DNA from: Scolanthus callimorphus
Taxonomy: Eukaryota; Cnidaria; Anthozoa; Actiniaria; Edwardsiidae
Direction of reading: 5' to 3'
Assembly (NCBI GenBank): GCA_033964015.1
Contig: CM066912.1
Location: forward strand, 22,121,073-22,185,072
DNA length: 64,000 nt
The notes under the pieces were generated by a model. The model was not told the origin of the DNA and searched no databases. It saw only the letters and a list, made by a program, of their open reading frames with translations. A program made the position numbers and the translations under genes. Positions 21,186 to 32,147 of this stretch are shown piece by piece. The stretch's first letter is position 1, and each line of letters opens with the position of its first letter.

Positions 21186-22640
21186 CCACAGGGTACCCAC
21201 CTATATAGCTGCTACTAGTCTCAACAACCATTCTGTTAGCCGGAAAGACTTCGTTTCATTGAATACCATTGAATGTAGAACTTGGATGTGATTTTATACT
21301 GATTTAGTGCTCAATCAATTTAATTAACGCAATTTTTGCTTAAATAAGACATCAAAAAGCCAACAATACGGTTTTTATTTAATTTCTCGTCAGCCGTTGC
21401 CATGGCAACACATACTGTGCCTGACGTCATCACTACATGTTAAGCATGACTTGACTGCTTGTTCCTGAAAATATGAAAGAGATATGATGTTCCTAGAAAA
21501 AGATATGAACTGATGTATTTTTGTAGTTTTCCGGATAAATAATATTTCCCCACCCACCCCCTGTTATATTTGCTTTGCTCCTGCTTTGTGGTACCCCTTT
21601 TAAACTTGGAAACAAGCAAATTCTGAAAGTATGGTAAATTACTTTTAATTTGATACTAGTTTCATTATGTCCCGTGGGGGGTGCTACGTTGGTCATATTT
21701 TTGCGGCCCTGGCTCATGGACTAAAACTCTGAGATAGCAAACAGACTTTACTTTTGTTCTTACCCGTGACTATTTAGATACCCACATGGTTGCTACTTGA
21801 CATTTTGTAATGCCATCTTGTAAGCCTGAAAGACTCGGTTCTATTAAAGTGTGCTTTTATACTAAATGAGTGCTTAATTTCCACGAAGTTTTGCCTTAAA
21901 TACGACAACAAATCAGCCAAAACGTCTTTTTGACCATCCTTGTCAGTCGTTGCCATGGCAACATATACTGTGCTTGACGTCATCACTGCATGTCGAGCAT
22001 GATTTGGTACCATGTTCCTGAAATTATAAAGGGCATTAGGCGTTTCTAGTGGAAAATATGGTGCATTTTGTGTCCTTTTTTTAACTGTAACATACCACAG
22101 GGTACCCACATATTTAGTGTTAAAATGCCATTCTATGAGCTAGAAAGACTTTGTTTGATTGAATCATATTATATGGAAATCTTGAGTGTAATTCTGAACT
22201 GAATTTGTGCTTAATAACGTCAAATAACGCAATTTCTGCCATAAATGGGACAACAAATCAGCCAAAAATGCGTCTTTTAGGACATCATTTACAGGCGTTG
22301 CCATGGCAACACATACTGTGCCTGACGTCATCACTGCATGTTAAGCATGACTTGACTGCTTGTTCCTAAAAATATGAAAGAGATATGATGTTCCTAGAAA
22401 AAGATATGAACTGATGTATTTTTGTAGTTTTCCGGATAAAAATATTTCCCCACCCACCCCTGTTATATTTGCTTTGCTCCTGCTTTGTGGTACCCCTTTT
22501 AAACTTGGAAACAAGCAAATTCTGAAAGTATGGTAAATTACCTTTAATTTGATACTAGTTTCACTATGTCCCGTGGGGGGTGCTACATTTCTCATTTTTT
22601 AGGCCACTTCTGAGAATTGGCTCATGGACTATTTCGCATT
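21186..22640. repeat. Three diverged direct repeats with X-box and CRE-like motifs
   Basis: Units begin near 21186, 21766 and 22092 with a GGTACCCAC- or GATACCCAC-like start and share blocks ending in CAAATCAGCC, GTTGCCATGGCAAC and TGACGTCA. A 300-bp block downstream of the first (21420-21720) recurs after the third (22310-22620) at about 95% identity. It includes the G-run TCCCGTGGGGGGTGCTAC. The array sits between the truncated piggyBac core and the zinc/CXC gene. No coding frame. Confidence 0.75.
21396..22330 (+). promoter_or_regulatory. RFX X-box palindromes paired with CRE-like sites (three times)
   Basis: GTTGCCATGGCAAC occurs at 21396-21409, 21949-21962 and 22297-22310. Each is followed after exactly 12 bp by TGACGTCA (21422-21429, 21975-21982, 22323-22330). 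The first motif is the full palindromic X-box consensus of RFX factors and the second is the CREB/ATF site. The pairing is kept while the sequence around it has diverged. Whether it is bound is unknown. Confidence 0.5.
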
Positions 22641-23450
22641 CTTGAGTGCTGGAGGGATGCCTTTCCGATAATGCATTGTCCCACATGCACCAGTTTTCTT
22701 TTCATACAAGTCTGTAAAGATAACTGGGGATGTATAGTAATTGTCTACATATAAACAAGTCTCATTACTAGGTCATAGGTTTTTCCCTTTGCACTAGGAG
22801 GATTATCAGTTGCTCCTGTGTATATTTCAAATTTAAAACAGTACCCATTATTAGAGTCACACAGTTGATATAATTTGACTCCATACTTGTCTGGCTTGTC
22901 TGGGCTGTATACTTTGAAGTGCACCCTTCCTCTGAATGGAATCGTCCCTTCATCTATACAAATATTTTGCTCAGGAATCCATGTAGTGAGAAGTTCTCTG
23001 TCACTACCCTGTAAATAGCTCCAAGCTTGTCAACAGGATTATATCCTGCATTCCCACGTGCAATTATTATTATAATTATCACAGAGATACAAACATGTTA
23101 GCATGTTTAGAAATTTATCCCTTGGCATGATTGCTGGGAAAAATGGAGTAGATAGCACCTCATCAGTAGACCAATAATTCTGTATGTTTTCTTGATTGAC
23201 TAGGCCCATAGCGATCACCATGGCAAAGAATGCCTTGATTTCGTTCGATGTCACGCCATCATCTGGCCATTTTCTGAGTCGAGAATTCGCAGTTAGATTT
23301 TCCGCAGCTATAGTTTCCTTTGCATATTTATTGGTCTGCTTTGCAATTTCCTCAAAGAGATTCTCTGGGAACAGTAAATAAAAGTAATCAAGGAAAGTAG
23401 GATTATCGGGTAAGTGTGCTTTGAGGCCACTGCCACAAGTGAACGTAAGT
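22640..23450 (-). pseudogene. piggyBac transposase catalytic core (fragment)
   Basis: Minus-strand translation from 23450 gives LTFTCGSGLKAHLPDNPTFL, then KWPDDGVTSNEIKAFFAMVI and PRDKFLNMLTCLYLCDN. After a break it gives CIDEGTIPFRGR, KLYQLCDSNNGYCFKFEIYT, VDNYYTSPVIFTDLYEKK and CGTMHYRKGIPPALKN. This is the DDE transposase of piggyBac/PGBD elements, and the three expected Asp residues (IDEG, LCDS, VDNY) are all visible. It cuts and pastes at TTAA. Frame changes near 23.04 and 22.75 kb and a truncated C-terminus at 22640 make it dead. Its N-terminal part lies at 26203-26393, beyond the inserted element. Confidence 0.85.
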
Positions 23451-23515
23451 CGCGTCGGGGCTAGACTGCAGAATACCCCCTCGCGTATAGCTATACCCTA
23501 AAAGAAACGCGTTAT

Positions 23516-23662
23516 CGCGTCAACGCGACCACACTAAGTCGACGAGGCGATATGTCAACGCGTCAACACGTCAACGGTTCGGTATAAAAACACGGTAACT
23601 AATGGCAGCGTTAGGAGGCTATGTGACAACGCGTCAACACGTCAACGGGTCGGTCTAAAAAC
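23516..23662. repeat. GTCAACNNG short repeats, left subterminal
   Basis: Clusters such as GTCAACGCGTCAACACGTCA occur around 23550-23575 and 23618-23645. They are the reverse complement of the 9-bp array at 25755-26155, so the two clusters form part of the inverted subterminal regions of the inserted element. Confidence 0.7.
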
Positions 23663-24044
23663 ACGGAGTGTATACTAAAATATGAAAATCCGAGAACGAG
23701 GTATTTTGCCAAGCTGGATCCTGAAAAAAGGAATCTGTCAACCAGTTGAACTTAGAAAAATATATATAATGAAAGGTCGAGGAACAGCTTCAAATGATAT
23801 CGTTTTAAAGCTGTTCGTCTACCTTTCATTATGTATATTTTTCTAAAAAACGGAAATTGATGGCAGCCTTAGGAGGCTATGTGTATAGAGCGGTTTTCAT
23901 CCGGCTGTGAAACAAAACCTAATAGTCAGTGTTTTATAGTGTCTACTAGTCATAATTAAAAAGGGGAATAAAATAGAAATGACTTTCGTAGTGTATAGCA
24001 GTGCGTATTTTGTTAGTATCTATTTCACGTCGGATGAAAATCAC

Positions 24045-25757
24045 TCTAGTGAACTAGTTCTTCGCAGCGCAATTGTAGAAAGAGGCTATGTGTATAGTGA
24101 AGTAGTTCTCGTTCTACAAATGCACGCGACAAAACTAGTTCTCTATACACATAGCCTTGTTCTACAATTGCGCGTGAAAGAACTTGTTCACTATACACCT
24201 CGTTCTATAAATGCGCGTGAAAGAACTAGTTCACTATACACATAGCCTTGATCTATAATTGCGCTGGAAAGAACTAGTTCTCAATACACAGTCTCGTTTT
24301 ACAATTGCGCAGGAAAGAACTAGTTCACTATACACATAGCCTCGTTCTACAAATGCGCTGTAAAGAACTAGCTCAATATACACGTAGCTTCGTTGTATAA
24401 ATGCGCTTGAAAGAACTAGTTCACTATACACATAGCCTCGTTCTACAAATGCGCGTGAAAGAACTTGTGCACTAAACACCTCGTTCTATAAATGCGCGTG
24501 AAAGAACTAGTTCACGATACACATAGCCTTGATCTATAATTGCGCTGGAAAGAACTAGTTCTCAATACACAGTCTCGTTTTACAATTGCGCAGGAAAGAA
24601 CTAGTTCACTATACACATAGCCTCGTTCTACAAATGCGCTGCGAAGAACTAGTTCACTATACACATAGCCTCGTTCTACAAACGCGCAGGAAAGAGCTCA
24701 CTATACACATAGTCTCGTTCTACAAATGCGCTGGAAAGAACTAGTTCTCTATACACAGTCTCGTTCTACAATTGCGCAGGAAAGAACTAGTTCACTATAC
24801 ACATAGCCTCATTCTATAAAAGCGCTGCCAAGAACTAGTTCACTATACACATAGCCTCGTTCTACAAATGCGCTGTAAAGAACTAGCTCAATATACACGT
24901 AGCTTCGTTGTATAAATGCGCTTGAAAGAACTAGTTCACTATACACATAGCCTCGTTCTACAAATGCGCTGGAAAGAACTAGCTCAATATACACATAGCC
25001 TCGTTCTATAAATGCGCTTGAAAGAACTAGCTCACTATGTACACAGTCTCGTTCTATAACGCTTGAAAGAACTAGTTCACTATACACATAGCCTCGTTCT
25101 ACAAATGCGTTGTAAAGAACAAGCTCAATATACACATAGCCTCGTTCTATAAATGCGCGTGAAAGAACTAGATCACTATACACATAGCCCTGGAAAGAAC
25201 TAGTTCACTATACACATAGCCTCGTTCTACAATTGCGCGTGAAAGAACTAGTTCTCTATACACATAGCCTCGTTCTATAAATGCGCTGGAGGAAACTAGT
25301 TCTCATACACAGTCTACATCTACTAATGCGCAGGAAAGAACTAGTTCACTATACACATAGCCTCATTCTATAAAAGCGCTGCCAAGAACTAGTTTACTAT
25401 ACACATAGCCTTGTTCTATAAATGCGCTGCGAAGAACTAGTTCACTAACATGAACAACAACAACCAAAGGTTGAGATTTATGTTAAACGCCGTTGAAAAA
25501 ATGGTGTTTTGCTGACGTTTCGAGCGTTTGCCCTTCGTCTTGAAAGAACTAGCTCACTATACATAGCCTCGTTCTATAAATGCGCGTGAAAGAACTAGTT
25601 CGCTATACACATAGTCTCGTTCTATAAATGCGCTGGAAAGAACTAATTCACTATACATATAGCTTTGTTCTACAAATGCACGCGAGAGAACTAGTTCACT
25701 ATACACATAGCCTCGTTCTAAAAATGCGCGTGAAAGAACTAGTTCTCTATACACAAG
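24045..25757. repeat. 48-bp minisatellite, about 34 units
   Basis: The unit contains AAGAACTAGTTCACTATACA then CATAGCCTCGTTCTACAAAT and GCGCTGGA, about 48 bp in total. Copies vary in length and sequence. The first one or two units (24045-24110) are inverted relative to the rest. A 95-bp foreign stretch interrupts it at about 25450-25545. Because 48 is a multiple of three, long frames repeating a 16-residue unit (YVYSELVLSSAFVERG) stay open. I regard these as by-products, not proteins. Confidence 0.9.
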
Positions 25758-26155
25758 TTGACGAGTTGACGCGTTGACGCGTTGACAAGTTAAAGAGTTC
25801 ATTTGACCAGTTGACGAGTTGACGCGTTGACCAGTTGACGAGTTGACAAGTTGATGCGTTGACCAGTTGACCAGTTGACGCGTTGACGAGTTGACGAGTT
25901 GACAAGTTGATGCGTTGACGAGTTGACGCGTTGACCAGTTGACGAGTTGACAAGTTGATGCGTTGACCAGTTGACGCGTTGACCAGTTGACGAGTTGACA
26001 AGTTGATGCGTTGACCAGTTGACGAGTTGACGAGTTGACAAGTTGATGCGTTGACGAGTTGACAAGTTGATGCGTTGACCAGTTGACGAGTTGACAAGTT
26101 GACCAGTTGACGAGTTGACGAGTTGACAAGTTGACCAGTTGACGAGTTGACCAGT
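25755..26155. repeat. 9-bp minisatellite GTTGAC(G/C/A)AG
   Basis: About 44 units of nine bases (GTTGACGAG, GTTGACCAG, GTTGACAAG, GTTGATGCG, GTTGACGCG) follow each other without spacing. Higher-order blocks of three to five units recur. It is the right subterminal region of the inserted transposon. Open frames of Val-Asn-Xaa-Ser-Thr type here are repeat artefacts. Confidence 0.95.
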
Positions 26156-26202
26156 TTTTGAAAAGGTGGAGCTATGTGCGAGGGGTATTCTGCAGTCGCT
26201 CC

Positions 26203-26393
26203 CGCGTCGGCTCTCTTGGACCTCTAAACTAGCCTGTTGGATCGTCTTCATCGTTGATTTCCTCTTCACTATCCTCATCCTCTTCCCCGTTCTCTTCTTC
26301 TTCATCTCCGCTATTCATATCAACATCACTATCAACATTTGGAGTGATAACTTCGTCGACGTTTTGTTCATCTATGAAAACAATCGCCGCCAT
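26203..26393 (-). pseudogene. piggyBac transposase N-terminus, separated from its core
   Basis: ATG 26393 on the minus strand begins MAAIVFIDEQNVDEV, continues with an acidic stretch (DSDVDMNSGDEEEE) and, after a frame change, EEDEDSEEEINDEDDPTG. It then reaches a TAG at 26229-26231 and the octamer shared with the core fragment at 23451. The acidic, disordered N-terminus is usual for piggyBac transposases. It belongs to the same copy as the core at 22640-23450, which the 2.74-kb insertion has split. The insertion may be younger than the frame damage or the reverse. Confidence 0.65.
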
Positions 26394-26579
26394 GTTGTCA
26401 ACTACGCTCGTCGACTGTCACGCGCGAGGAAAATAAGATCGCTATCCATTCGGATGACAATCGGATTAGCTCCGATTGCCATGCATGATTTGTTCTGTCT
26501 CAAAGAACAGGGCCCCGATGCTATATCGACTGTTGTCGAGCAACTTGCGACATAACAGCGAAATTACGTCATCATTCGT

Positions 26580-26645
26580 AAAAACCGGAATATTCCGGGA
26601 CCCGTCCAGACGGCTGACACAGGGATCCCGGATTATTCCGGATTG
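26580..26645. repeat. Short imperfect palindrome upstream of the piggyBac start
   Basis: CCGGAATATTCCGGGACCC (26585) and GGGATCCCGGATTATTCCGG (26622) are imperfect inverted copies. They could be a subterminal repeat of the piggyBac element. The function is not known. Confidence 0.4.
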
Positions 26646-26797
26646 CCGCACGTTAAGGGTTAGGGTAAAACGCTCAAACGTAATCGGCTGTAAATCGTAG
26701 AAGCCAGCTATTGCGTGCAGAGTTTTAGAGGGAAGTTCAGTTACACGTCGCCATGTTGATTCGCTTGATACACGAGCCAATCCGGCATCAAGCGTAT

Positions 26798-27723
26798 TTA
26801 ACCCTATTCAGACTGGGGGGGGGGGGGGGGGGGGGGTCTTTTCGAGCCCCCCCTCCAGTAAAATCCTGATTACTCTAAAACCACTGCAGCTATGATGGTG
26901 AAACTTCCTGACTTTTCCTAAAATTTATCTGGGGACATTTTGGTGTCAATGACATGTCAGTGTCAACGGCCCAGTTTCCATGGCAACCAATTTTTGACAT
27001 GCATGTTTTGCAAAACTCGAAAAAACGTGAATTTTTCATATTTCAAGCTTAATGTTGGACACATTGCCCAATTTATGACTATCGGAGCTTGTACTCCTTA
27101 GTAATTTATGTACAGGCTAATTAATTTTTGACACAAAATCTTTGGGGGGAGGGGTAGGGGGATTTTGTTCATTTTAAGATATGGTCTAAAACTAGCTCTG
27201 GGGTTCACAAATTTCCTTTTAATTCAACTTTTGAATGTCAAACACTTCTTTGATGAGTATTTTGTACATTTTTTTCTCATTGAGTATTTATCTGAAGAGT
27301 CAAATGGAAATTAAATGAAATCCAAGATGGCGGATCCAAGATGGCGGACAATATTTTCAAAAGTCGTCATTATGACGCAAGTTTAATAAAATTTATGTGG
27401 TAATGCCACAAATTATTACATTTACATTATATTGATGTTAATTAGTTGGCTTTTATAGTATCTACCAAGTTTTTGGAAGTTAATTAAAATTACTTAAAAA
27501 ATGATAAAACATTGAGAATGACGTCATTGTGACGTCACATTTTGCTCCCACGTGACAAAAATAGGTGTGGTGATTTGTCTAAGGCTCATGGTCATTGTGT
27601 GAAAGTTTGATGATCATAGCCCCAGTGGTTCCAGAGATATAGAGGGGGGGGGGCGAATTAGCCCCCCCCCCCCCCCCCCAGTCACAGATGGTCAAAAAAA
27701 GCCCAGTCTGGATAGGGTTTTAA
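26798..27723. mobile_element. piggyBac-like MITE bounded by TTAA, with G/C homopolymers
   Basis: TTAA at 26798 is followed by CCCTATTCAGACTGGG and a G-run of about 23 bases. The right end has the inverse CCCAGTCTGGATAGGG, two extra bases and TTAA at 27720-27723. A second C-run lies at 27661-27679. TTAA targets and CCC ends are the piggyBac signature. The interior (about 880 bp) has no frame and includes TGACGTCA-like words (27520-27540). Because it lies 400 bp outside the piggyBac N-terminus it is a separate element. Confidence 0.6.
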
Positions 27724-28740
27724 CCATTAACTTTAAAAAGTGGTCTCTTTTTTATGGTCTTCCTCATTGTCCTAGAGTTTGAATAGGTTAATTTCCCAAA
27801 TTTCTGTTTGAAAATTTCAAGTGATTTCTAACCTTTTTGCTTCTCTAAAACAGCAGCTAGTTTCCACCTCTTACCATGTGCTGAGTAGCCGAATGCTTGT
27901 AGTGAAGTCTGCGTTATGTCACGTGCGTGAAAAACGTCACGCATGCAGAAAGAGGCTACAAAATGTCGGCAAATGCCACATTTAGTGTCGTTCGGATATT
28001 TTTTGGAGTGTTCCCATGTAGTATATACTAAAACAATTCATTCTCCTCAGGCTCCGTGAATAGTGGCGAATTCACTACTATTCACTACGCCTTCGGCGAA
28101 TAATTGTTAAGTATTAGTCCTAGGCACTTGCAGTAGCTGTGTATTAGCAGACCGAAGAGACCTGGGAGGGCCGGCTGGGTCTTCTAAAATATACTCTCAA
28201 ATTTCTTTACGGGTACATGCCCTCAACCAAATTTCCAGCGCGAGGAATCTGACACAACGCTGCCATGTCCGATGTCGTTGTGAAGCTCCGAGACCGACGA
28301 TGCTATTTCCGTTCACATCTCTGATTGGTCGGCTTTCTATCGGGAGATATAACTAAATTTCGGACTGCCCTTGTCTGACCGGAAATCACTATGGTTTCCT
28401 ACCCATTGTGCATTGCGCGCCGTTTTCGCCGCCATCTTTGACAGATTTAATGGCCGCTTCTCTGACGCCCAGACGCCCAAATTTATCAATGCCGTGTCGG
28501 TACTGATGTCTAGAAAGCATGCCCCAGGTGCGTCTAATCGGATATACAAAATACCCTTTATGACTAAAACAAAAAAAGCACGTAAAAAAAGTTCCTTACT
28601 TTAACGTCGATAACTCGTAACAGCCTTCGGCTGAGAGGTCGACGGTGCAGCACTTTTACCCCTCTCTATCAGAGCTCCATTTGAAAGAAATTCAAAGATA
28701 TAAGCAAGCTACTCGCAACAGAGAAAAGTCGATACGGTTG
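27724..28740. other. Repeat-bearing spacer
   Basis: It contains a short MITE copy at 28024-28111 whose ends (TATACTAAAACAATT and AATTGTTAA) are shared with 41446-41567 and 47848-48232. A 77-codon plus frame (28371-28604) has no recognised family. No supported gene. Confidence 0.45.
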
Positions 28741-28807
28741 GTCGATCAGGGGTTCGAACTCAGGACTGTACGCACAGTCCGCACTAACACACTGCGCCAC
28801 CTAGCCG
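28741..28807 (-). ncRNA. tRNA-like sequence, probably a SINE head
   Basis: On the minus strand TGGCGCAGTGTGTTAGTGC resembles an A box, GAGTTCGAACC is a B box, and GGACT/AGTCC forms an anticodon-type stem with an eight-base loop. The acceptor stem does not close convincingly, so I take it as a tRNA-derived repeat rather than a working tRNA gene. Confidence 0.5.
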
Positions 28808-29680
28808 TATCTATAAATGTTTATATAGGGTATGAATGCCCCGACTAACTTCCAAACTATCTCATCATAGGCGGACACCTCTTGTAAGCATACACTTCAC
28901 GGCAGTCTTAAAGGTTTCCGCTTAGGAGAGGTCCCGCTGTTTTTTTATTACTTACTCTGCACATTGATTGCTTTTATACATTTGTTGAATCATCCTCGTC
29001 GACATCTGATATAGACTGAGGTCTCTTTCGTTGCCTTAGAATTATCAATGTCATTTGTTTTACTGAAATAGAAAGGTTTGAAGAATTGTTAATATAATAC
29101 TTTTAATACCAAACCTTAAGTTGAACTGTAAATAGAAGGAGCTGTTTAAAACCATGGTAAAGGACTAATTCCTCGCTAGCGGTGAAGGAAGGGCTCTGGT
29201 TTTACTGGCGGAGGCTCTTCCGTAGATAGGAATGTTTGAGGGAAAAGGGGGTGTAGCTAAAAAATGGATGGCCTTGAACCAGAAATACCTATTTAGCGTC
29301 TAGTTTTACCTTTATTTTATATTTCCACTTTACCAACGGAAGCTACGCAGATTTTCTTTATATTACTAAAAATACCAAACGTGGTCAACCATTACATATA
29401 ATGGCATTAGAATTTAGTGTATTTTTTTATTCTTGTCCTTAGCAAAAGGATGGAGGACAAGGTGCGAAGAAACACACTAAGAATAAAAAACTTGTGTTTA
29501 AAAGTCCTGCATTCGTATTTTTCATCATGGGCTAAGGATATACCTTTCTGAGAAAATGAACAAGTGCCTTCCTTATCGTCTTCATAACCAATGTTACATC
29601 AGAGAGCCACACCAATCGATGCCGTGAGAACTCCCAAGGAACTTCTCCGTAAATATGCTGTGATTATTTAAACGGAATTG
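28808..29680. other. Spacer without recognised gene
   Basis: AT-rich DNA upstream of the Gypsy-type remnant. It may include a decayed LTR or leader, but I see no paired LTR. Nothing else is supported. Confidence 0.35.
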
Positions 29681-29917
29681 GATGTTTTGTAGGGGAAATC
29701 CACGGTACCACCCCTAGTATAGCCCCAAGGAGAGTTCCAGAAACTCTCATTGAACCTTTCTTTTGAAAAGAGAGCTTGACAACTTAGAAGCCCAAGGCAT
29801 TATCTCTAAGGTCACTAAAACTACAGATTGGGTCAACTCTCCGTTTTGTGTTACCAAATCAAATGGAACACTTAAGCTCTGTCTAGACCCTAAGGACTTC
29901 AACAAAGTCAATTGACG

Positions 29918-30079
29918 CCCCAATAATTGGGTCATCTCCAGTGTAAGAACCATTCCCTGAGGACACCTTTGTGTTTAGTTACTATTTAATCATGATTGGT
30001 TCAACCTTCGTTCTACCAAACAAAGAAAGCTTTGTGACGCAGCTGGTGAGTTCTTACACTGGAGATGAGCCCAATAATT
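29918..30079. repeat. Foldback inserted in the Gypsy-type RT
   Basis: Arms CCAATAATTGGGTCATCTCC (29921) and GGAGATGAGCCCAATAATTG (30060) are inverted copies, extended by AGTGTAAGAAC and GTTCTTACACT. The RT frame is interrupted here and resumes beyond it. Confidence 0.65.
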
Positions 30080-30180
30080 GTACCCCGACAATCGATGAGG
30101 TGCTGCCTAAGCTAAATGGAGTACACATTTTCTATCGTGGATGCCTGCAGTGGTTATTGGACCATTATACTTGATCATGC

Positions 30181-30480
30181 AAGTTCCCTTTAGACTATAA
30201 TCATAATCATAATCTTTATTAACTCTTAATGAAATGTTATAAAAAAAGTTACAATATTATTGTGTAGTATCTAGGGTAGTGTATAAAGGAAATTTGAAAA
30301 GAAAAATGCGAGAGGGAAGTTAAATGAACCGGTTGGTTTTCTTGTTAACTTCCCGAACAGTCAAAGTCGGAGTTTATAAAAAAAAGCAGGCAGATCATAG
30401 AAATATCAAGAAAAAGATTAAATTGGAAGAACTAACATAGAAATATTATCTATGAAAAGAGGAATAAATTATGATATTAC
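30181..30480. other. Insertion between RT blocks, possibly a minus-strand retroposon tail
   Basis: ATCATAATCATAATC followed by TTTATTAA at 30196 looks like the reverse of a retroposon 3' end with a short tandem tail. The rest is A-rich. No coding sequence. Confidence 0.35.
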
Positions 30481-31059
30481 ATTCAACTCACCCCGTCCCC
30501 ATGGCAGATATTGTTTCCGTAGACTCCCATTTGTGCTCAAGATGTCTTTCAGAGAAAGGTCGATAAGGCGACGTCCCTGGCGTCATTGGAATCGCAGATA
30601 ACATCGTCGTCTATGGCAAAAATCGTGCCGAGCATGATAACAACTTGAAAGCTGTCATGCAGCGTGCTCGTGAAACCGGCATACGGTTCAACCCAGACAA
30701 GTGCAAGATCGCATGCACTGAGTTACGTTCTTCGGGCACATCATCCGCTCCTCTGGTTTGAAGCTTGACCCGCAGAAGCTTCAAACCAGAGGAAGCTGGT
30801 TTGAAGCTTCTGCGGGATTTTCAGACCGAAGCTGGAAGCTGGACCCTCTCCACAAGCCTGCGCGATCTGGAAACTTTCTTAGAAATGGTCCAGTTCCTTA
30901 GTCGTTTTATTCCTAACCTTGCTTCACCTTGCTTTCCTCTGATGCAATTAAAACTTCACAGAGTTGTAACCTAACAGACCCCTAACAGAATGCTAAACGC
31001 AATCAAAGCTCATTCAACGGTTGCGAGCCTCTTGGCGAGCCAGCTTGGCGAGCATTGCA

Positions 31060-32140
31060 CGAATGATGCTACGGCTCCAGAAATAGACATAGAGATAATA
31101 TATGTGCCTGGAAAGGACATCCCATGGGCTGACGCGCTCTCGCACCTGAATCCATGTCCAGCAGACACAATCCCGGTCTTGATGTGTTAATCCATAAGCT
31201 GCATGTACACCTGAATGCGAATCCCACAAGAATCCGTACAGATCCGTGGAAACCGCGAAGATCCAACGCTCACATCTCTGCGTTCCATCATCAGTCATGG
31301 TTGGCCTGAAAAGAGATCAGTGTCCACCACACCTTCACGGTTACTGGAATTACCGAGATGAGCTAACTGGTTCGGATGGCTTGATCCTTAAGGAACCCGA
31401 ATCGTCTTCCCTAAAGACACCAACCTGAAGTCCAAGCAGATACACTTATGCACACCAAGGTGCAGAGAAATGTAAGCTAGAGCGAATTAAAGGCTCAGTG
31501 TTCTGGATCAACATTAATGCAGATATTGTTAACATGGTTAAAGGCTGTGCCCCATGCCAACACAACCAGAAAATACACACAAAGAAACCAATAACTCCAC
31601 ATGATGTGCCACCCCAGCCATGGTCACACTTGGTTATGTTCTATTCTTCTGAAACAATGGATCTTATTTCCTGTTAGCAGGTTACTATAGTAGTTTCCAT
31701 TGGTTCGTAACCTTTATGACGTCAAGTCCAAAGTCATCAACACATGAACTCATCATTAAGGAATAAGCTTTATGACGTCAAGTCCAAAGTCATCAACACA
31801 AGAACTCTATATTTGAGGAATACGACTTCCTTACAAGCTAGTTACTGGACATGACACACAATCCACATCGTCCATTTGACCGATTTCAGTCATGAGTATG
31901 GTTTCGAGCATAGGCCTCTACAAGTTCATATTACTCTCAGACAAACGGATTTATAGAAAGAAATGTTCAGACTGTGAAGAATGTGTGGCAGAAATGCAAA
32001 CAGTCGGGCGCTGATCCAGACCTAGCCATAGTTTTGTCCTCGCGCGACACCCATTGATCATAACATGCCTTCCCCTACAGACAGTTGTTAAACTCCAGAG
32101 TATACCATTTAACTATTGACAAACACAAAGAATATAAAGA
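31060..32140 (+). pseudogene. Gypsy-type RNase H end and integrase remnant
   Basis: 31080-31170 reads IEIIYVPGKDIPWADALSHL, the end of an RNase H/connection domain. 31455-31620 reads HQGAEKCKLERIKGSVFWI, then CAPCQHNQK, an H-x-x-x-K...C-x2-C integrase zinc finger. Integrase core pieces follow in shifted frames (TDFSHEYGFEH near 31890, KNVWQKCKQSGADPDLA near 31975, SRATPIDHN near 32040). A local direct duplication around TATGACGTCAAGTCCAAAGT (31714 and 31770) breaks the core. This is the same element as 29690-30970 and is not functional. Confidence 0.75.
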
Positions 32141-32147
32141 AAAATGC

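Larger units (their letters stand above)
23459..26202. mobile_element. 2.74-kb non-autonomous transposon inserted in piggyBac, 8-bp target duplication
   Basis: The octamer CGCGTCGG occurs at 23451-23458 and again at 26203-26210. Between them the ends are inverted repeats: GACTGCAGAATACCCC near the left end and its complement near the right end, preceded by GG and three mismatched bases. The split piggyBac frame continues across if the segment is removed (REPTRLTFT at the join). The interior has no transposase. It holds a foldback (23675-23870), 9-bp repeats at both sides and a 48-bp minisatellite. An 8-bp duplication and these ends fit a hAT- or Mutator-like class of non-autonomous element; the superfamily is undecided. 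Confidence 0.75.
29690..30970 (+). pseudogene. Gypsy-type retrotransposon reverse transcriptase remnant
   Basis: The frame near 29750-29925 reads KRELDNLEAQGIISKVTKTT, DWVNSPFCVTKSNGTLKLCL and DPKDFNKVN, the first RT blocks of Gypsy/Ty3 elements. After two insertions, 30100-30130 reads DEVLPKLNGV. 30590-30760 reads GIADNIVVYGKN and FGHIIRSSGLKLDPQKL, a late RT block. A local inverted duplication at 30750-30815 repeats the GGTTTGAAGCTT block. Stops and frame changes are many. The catalytic block with the two Asp residues is not intact. Confidence 0.75.

Noticed and set aside
21042..21291. 81-codon plus frame in the 21-kb repeat array
   Set aside because: Lies in a repeat unit whose other copies do not keep the frame.
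24045..25757. CRISPR-like array
   Set aside because: Units follow each other directly without unique spacers, the setting is eukaryotic and no cas gene exists.
25557..26305. Long minus-strand frames with Val-Asn-x-Ser-Thr repeats
   Set aside because: They arise because a 9-bp repeat contains no stop in those frames; there is no start context, domain or splice support.
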